Source: Chrysoperla carnea
Lineage: Eukaryota > Arthropoda > Insecta > Neuroptera > Chrysopidae
NCBI RefSeq assembly: GCF_905475395.1
Contig: NC_058337.1
Location: 94,668,368-94,732,367 of the forward strand
Length of the DNA stretch: 64,000 nt
Direction of reading: 5' to 3'
Part shown: piece by piece, positions 58,811 through 64,000 of the stretch
Position numbering within the stretch: position 1 is the first letter of the stretch
Layout: every line of letters begins with the position of its first letter
Made by a program: the position numbers and the translations under genes
Notes under the pieces: generated by a model
The model's input: only the letters and a program-made list of their open reading frames with translations
Databases searched by the model: none
What the model was told of the DNA's origin: nothing

Positions 58811-61800
58811 TGTGAATTTGAAAAAGTATTTTGTATTAATATGAGCCAAACGACAACGGCAGCTTCAAATCAAAACAATCCTCAATAAATAATCAAACAA
58901 CATGCGAGAGTCGTTAAAACCTGGGTTTCATCGAGTGCCTTAGTAATTGTTTTGTTACATACGCGCTTTCCAACGAAGCTGCATATTTAATTTAGAGTTC
59001 TATATGTTTAAATGTAAAAGCCTTTTATATGAATTTCTTACTTTGTTAATGTGTTAATGTACAAATTTATTGTAGAAGTAGGTGATTATTTAGGTATCCA
59101 TCCCAAAAAATGGATTGCGGATTTGATTGGAATCGTGAATAGTTTTTATCACAATACACGTAAGCTTTGAACACTAAGAGATGAAGTTTAAACAAACAGT
59201 AGAGTTGAAGTTTGAGACTATACGTTACATTTTTAATTTGCTAATATGGGCGAGTACTTTAATCGAAGCTTGGCCCAATATCTGACATCCAACGATGAAA
59301 CGATATTGTTATTCGGTACTGATACGCGATTGGGCCAGTCTTGATTTCCAGGGTTGACCCTATGCTCAACAATCTTCAGCCACGTTTCAACTAATAACTC
59401 GAATGGTATTCTCTTTATGAGAACCAATTTTAAGTTGAATCAAGCCTCGAGGAGCGTTGTACATGTTTTCCAGGACATCTTGTATAGTATAGTTTTTATT
59501 ATAGGCATGTAAAACAATATTTCCTGTTGAAATTGATCTTACCTCTTTACTTTTCCTCGATATGCACAGGACTTCATTGTAGACCATCGGGTATGTTTAT
59601 ATGTTGGTATTACAAATATCATGTAGTATTGGATTTCTGAATTTCATGTTAAATACCTAATTAACATCATGTTATCTACTTGACGTGGTGATGTTGTTAT
59701 GTTTTGATGTACTTAATTCAAAATATTAAAAATTTTGTATATGAAGAGTACCAACATATTATAACATGATATAAATATACGGGAATTAACTATGACATGT
59801 AAAATATAACAAAACCTAAAACATATATGAGATATTTGAAATAATAATTGCGTTTAAATAAAAATTTTTGAGGAAGCAATGATTTACCAAAAATTACGGT
59901 ATGATTGATTCATGCGTGTTTGAAAACTAATTTTATATTGTAGGTACCGAGTTGAGATAAAAATTTTTAGTTTATAGCTTTAAAAACCACGTCATGTATT
60001 TAAATTACAAAAAATATAAATTAAATCACAGAAAATCATTTTCTGCAACTTCGAACAAAACAGTCATTATCTTTTACAAGATTTTGACGTGCATATTTAG
60101 TGCGTGGGCTATTATAAAGGTATCAAATCAAATATCCATATCACACATTTTTTTCGTATATAATATGTCAGTCTAAATGTATTTACCCAAAATCTATTTA
60201 TACGTGTTTTGTAATTTAATCATAAATATAATTTTGTTGAATATTCGACTTTTTTTTGTATCTCTTAAACATCTTCATATCTTGTAAATAGAACCAATCT
60301 TAAAGAAACATATACAGATCAATTAATATGAAAAATAATTGAAGGTTAAACTGTGGGTGAGAAACTAAAACACAATGTCTTATTTCTTGTCGGATACTGC
60401 AAAAACTTCAAAAGACAAAAGAGTCAGAGTTCTGTAAATTCACGATTTAAACGATAAAAATAAAAATCGTTGAAGAATTGTTTCACCGTAAAATCACATA
60501 CACACACATAGATCAAGAACCAGGACATTCCCACTATGAAACTTGTTTTATTACGTATTTGTGTTTTTTTAGCATAGGAATTATCCTGGAGTATATTTCA
60601 ATTCACAATTCAAACTTTTTCAAACAAAACTTTTTTTAAAAGGTAAATATAATTAAATATTAGTTAATTAAAATGAATAAAATTTAAATCCCAAAAAAGA
60701 TTATGAATTACGATGAGACTCGTTGTGCAATGTTGGTGACATGGAAAATGTTAAAATACACAAACTTTAAAAATAACAATATTAACTGCTTTTGCGTCTA
60801 TTTAATTTAAATTCATTTCTCAAAATATTATTAGCCAACTCCATATAATTGTTAAAATTCATTCTCGGTGATACCTCCTTCAATATTTTATACGGTATCA
60901 CATCGAAATAAGAAAACTTTAACTTATTTTCTATTTAAAAATTTAATTGTTTATGATATTCAAGTGGCCGTGTGCTTTAACTTCTGTGTAATATTGTTAA
61001 TTTTACACGAATGCGCAAATATTTTAACATTAGAACCTATAAAAATGCATTTTGCTTGTGGTAATTTCTATGAAATAAGATCATTTTGGTTGGTATTGTT
61101 TTCTGCTACAGTAATCCAAGATGAGTTAAAATTTCTAAAACTTCTGTTCACTTCTACACACAATGGTGTATTAATGTTATTACGTCAAACAAAGCTTTAA
61201 GAAAATTATCTTCGAAACTGTATGCACCATTCGAATTAATGCAAATATATAAAAACAAATCAGTTATGTTGTTCGCAAAAAAAATCGGTAGATGTACATA
61301 ATTTGCATAAAAGTAAAGTGTTTTTGTTTCAACGAGATTTTCACCTCTTATAATAATAATCATAATAAATAATAGATTTAATATTTAGTTTGAGGTTACA
61401 TTGAGGTTAGGTTTGATGGTATATTATTATTATTATTATGATTATTATTGTTGTTGTATAATAACAATAACATATATAGGTTTTCCTTCCATTATCATCA
61501 TTACATAATATCTATTGTGTATATTACATACATATACATATAGCATTTTGATATTTTTTAATAGAAACTGGTAATTCTAGTCGTGTATTATTATTTTTAC
61601 TTAACAATATTTTATTTTTTTTCTATAGATGTACTACCTATACAGGGTGTCATACTAAAAGATCTGTACAAAACTTTATCAGATAATAGTAACTTTAAAT
61701 TAAGTTGATTCAGCTTTTCTTTCCTTAGTATTAAGTTACTTCGTTTGCCGGTTAGTTGAAATATTGAAATCATGTTTTGTAACTTTATTCGACACACGAA

Positions 61801-62485
61801 ATGCCATTTTTCTAAAATTAAGTATATTGGCGAACGGCTTATGTTAATTAAAAATTACTTTCTATGGTTTCAGATGTTCTTGAGGTCTAAAAATATCTTT
61901 AATAGGCTGCGTAATAGACTGTTATCAATATAATTGTTGAAATTCTTGTATTTTCAATACTTAACAATTCGACTAAAAGGTGCATTTCAGAATCATGAGT
62001 TTAATGTATGAACATAGAATGGTCTCCAATTACTACTCTATTAAACCTGCGGGATGATTTTTGATGATTTTTAACTTATACAACTTACTTAATCTTAATT
62101 AGGTACTTTCAATCCTTTTTGAATTCACAAATCCTACGTTCAACACCAATAAATAGCTGAAAACTTAATTTTTATCGGGACTTTATAATGTAAACATACC
62201 CAATTTTAACAAAGTATCATTTCGCGTTTGGGGTTAAGTAACAAAAAATTGTAGTTGCCTCACACTTGGTACCTATGGAAGTTTTGCTATGTCGACTTGT
62301 TTTGTGGTGTACAATATTAAGTAGATCGTTAGGCAGACTTTTTAAGGACATCTTGTATGTATAAAAATATAAAGAAAATTTCTAATAGAAAAATATGTAT
62401 TTTTGTGATAATATCATGGATGATGTGATGATTATTACCTTTTATGTCATATTTATGTTCTAATTTTTTTTTTCCTTTATTTCAG
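58811..62485. other. Gene-free stretch with a second copy of the 44.7-kb repeat
   Basis: 59268-59395 matches 44745-44870. Adjoining minus-strand open frames (59233-59427 and 59387-59587) overlap that repeat and are not taken as genes. An (ATT)n/(GTT)n tract lies at 61419-61470. An open frame at 60868-61200 has no recognised domain. A TACAGGGTGTCATAC word lies at 61640. Confidence 0.35.
61419..61470. repeat. ATT/GTT trinucleotide microsatellite
   Basis: An interrupted (ATT)n tract shifts into TTG TTG TTG and ends near ATAATAACAATAAC. It resembles a SINE (ATT) tail, but no SINE body is attached. Confidence 0.8.
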
Positions 62486-62544
62486 ACACATTATAAAAAC
62501 AACTAGCAACATCGATTATTATTTAGTTGACAGACATTTAACAG
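62486..62544 (+). other. Candidate 59-nt internal exon
   Basis: A long pyrimidine tract ending TTTATTTCAG (AG at 62484-62485) and a CAG|GTAATT donor at 62545 bracket 59 nt. Exactly one of three frames is open (HIIKTTSNIDYYLVDRHLT), entered in phase 2 and left in phase 1. I do not recognise the peptide. There is no partner exon with matching phase that I can assign with confidence. Confidence 0.25.
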
Positions 62545-64000
62545 GTAATTTTTATGTCTATTTTAAGTATATAGTTACTATAAAAAATTTCTTGTAATAT
62601 CCGTTCTATAGGACTATTTAAAACTTGATAAAGGGAAAATTTCAATAATCTTGCTGTAACCCATCCGCTTTGTTGAACCGTTTGATGTTTGGAAGGATAA
62701 TAGTTTGAAATTTTAATTTTAATTTTTATATAGCGCCTAATCGGTAGAAGATTTTCCCAAAGTTGATATTTACCAATATTACTACTGTTAACGGTGAATG
62801 TGCGGCTATGCAATCGTTTGTTACCGACATTTTCAGAAATACTTGCGTTCGCTAACTAAAACTTAAGTGTACTTAGTTGATTTTGAAATAATATAAGTTC
62901 GTCTTTTTCATCGATTGGACAAATACGGGGTATAAAAAGTGGCCGGCCTAATATACCGATTTGTAACAGAAAATTCGCTCCATCTCTAAAAACAAAATAT
63001 ATTGATTTGAGAAATCAATTTATAATTACACATACCACGAAGGTATGGAATAATTTTTATAATAATATGTATTCACATTTTAAAACACATTTCCTCCATT
63101 ATGTTCAAAAAAATTTGTCATAAATCAAAAATAATCATACATTAAAATTTAAAAAATATTTTTTTCTTTTATTTTAATACATTAGTAGCCATTATTAATT
63201 GCTATATAAAATTATGTGACAGAATAAAATATATTATCATTTTCTCAAAGTTTTTTTAAAGGGAATTCGTAAAGAAACATCGCATAACTTCCAAACTAAT
63301 TTTGTTAGATCTTATTTGAACTATTCTGCCCAGACCGTGAGATATGAAAAGTTTAAATTTTCTTTGCCGACAGGTTTTATCTATTACTGCAGTTTAGTAT
63401 ATTAAATTGCGTTAAAATAGTTCTATCGACTTTGATTGACATGAAAATATTTTCTTGGTAAAAGTTGTTGAACTAACTATGTAAAAGATACAATAAAAGG
63501 TACAAAGTTAAATCGAATGCAGCAGTGTTTCATAGCGACAGAGATCTAAGGATTATCTGGTTATCTGATTGATCACCTCAGAAAGACATCGTTTTAAAGT
63601 AAATACTGGACTCATAGTTTTGAAGTATTTATATAAATAGGTATATATAATTTTTTTAGCGCCCTAATTTTTACTATTATCAGTTCAAATAAGAACTATG
63701 AAAAGAGTGATATAGAAAAATCTTGAATTGTGTCTACCCAATAGAAGGCACAGAAATAAAAAATTCTTAGAAGTAAAATTATTTAAGTAAAATTATCCCT
63801 AGAATGTCAAATAAATCTGTATTTTCGTTCTAAGATATTAAGCTTCTTTAGTCTGTCTAAAGTCTTACTACTATTTTCCAGAAGATTAAGCAAGTACACA
63901 TTTGGATGCATTCCTAAACGATACATAACATTACATAATAGTTTTTACTAAATCGCATTATTTCTTCACGCATTGTAGACACATTTGAATTTTGATGTAG
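62545..64000. other. Gene-free right end of the window
   Basis: AT-rich sequence with no recognised gene or strong repeat. An open frame at 62538-62813 minus has no recognisable domain. Confidence 0.4.

Noticed and set aside
59233-59587. Two minus-strand open frames that could form one short protein
   Set aside because: They are in different frames, separated by a stop, and the second overlaps a dispersed repeat also found at 44.7 kb.
60868-61200. 110-codon plus-strand open frame, the longest outside the two genes and the second exon of paralog 2
   Set aside because: No domain, no start context of note and no supporting splice sites. The length is reachable by chance in a 64-kb window searched in six frames.

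Overview
The window looks like nuclear DNA of an insect. It is very AT-rich, has GT-AG introns, and carries tRNA-derived SINE copies, long inverted-repeat elements and very sparse coding. I cannot name the species or order from sequence alone. No rRNA, functional tRNA, CRISPR array, bacterial operon or viral gene was seen.

Only two genes are well supported, both on the + strand near the left end: positions 2668-3808 and 5856-6881. They are tandem paralogs. Each has two exons and one phase-1 intron at the equivalent position, and in both genes the codon split by the intron is TAT (Tyr). They encode small (183 and 184 aa) hydrophobic proteins, roughly 38% identical by hand alignment, with about five or six likely membrane segments and a shared C-terminal SARAV-x-Y ending. 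I do not recognise the family. A 5'-truncated SINE with a clear 19-bp target duplication and a decayed copy of a dispersed repeat sit between them.

From about 7 kb to the right end there is no convincing complete gene. The DNA is a patchwork of non-autonomous mobile-element relics. They include a 1.77-kb element (21284-23054) with about 0.5-kb inverted arms, whose arm sequence recurs alone at least five more times in the window, and a nearly perfect 2-kb palindrome (38840-40825). There are at least six smaller hairpin or MITE-like units (1296-1862, 18245-18457, 24427-24892, 45094-45651, 51211-51566, 57264-57597) and one short-TIR element (55952-56450). Tandem arrays occur at 14145-14800, 16230-16325 and 20035-20545. 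Termini of Helitron/SINE/LINE-type dispersed repeats occur at 27640-29830, 35447, 44100-44400, 47030 and 58440.

Scattered splice-site pairs hint that part of the gene-poor region could be a giant intron or hold tiny exons. The best is a pyrimidine tract with AG directly abutting GTAAG at 31080/31081, the shape of a recursive splice site. A 78-nt open stretch with a strong donor ends at 55447, and a 59-nt candidate exon lies at 62486-62544. These are hypotheses without transcript support. The most unusual items are the unrecognised tandem membrane-protein pair, the 2-kb palindrome (a possible source of hairpin RNA), and the solo-arm behaviour of the 0.5-kb repeat family.
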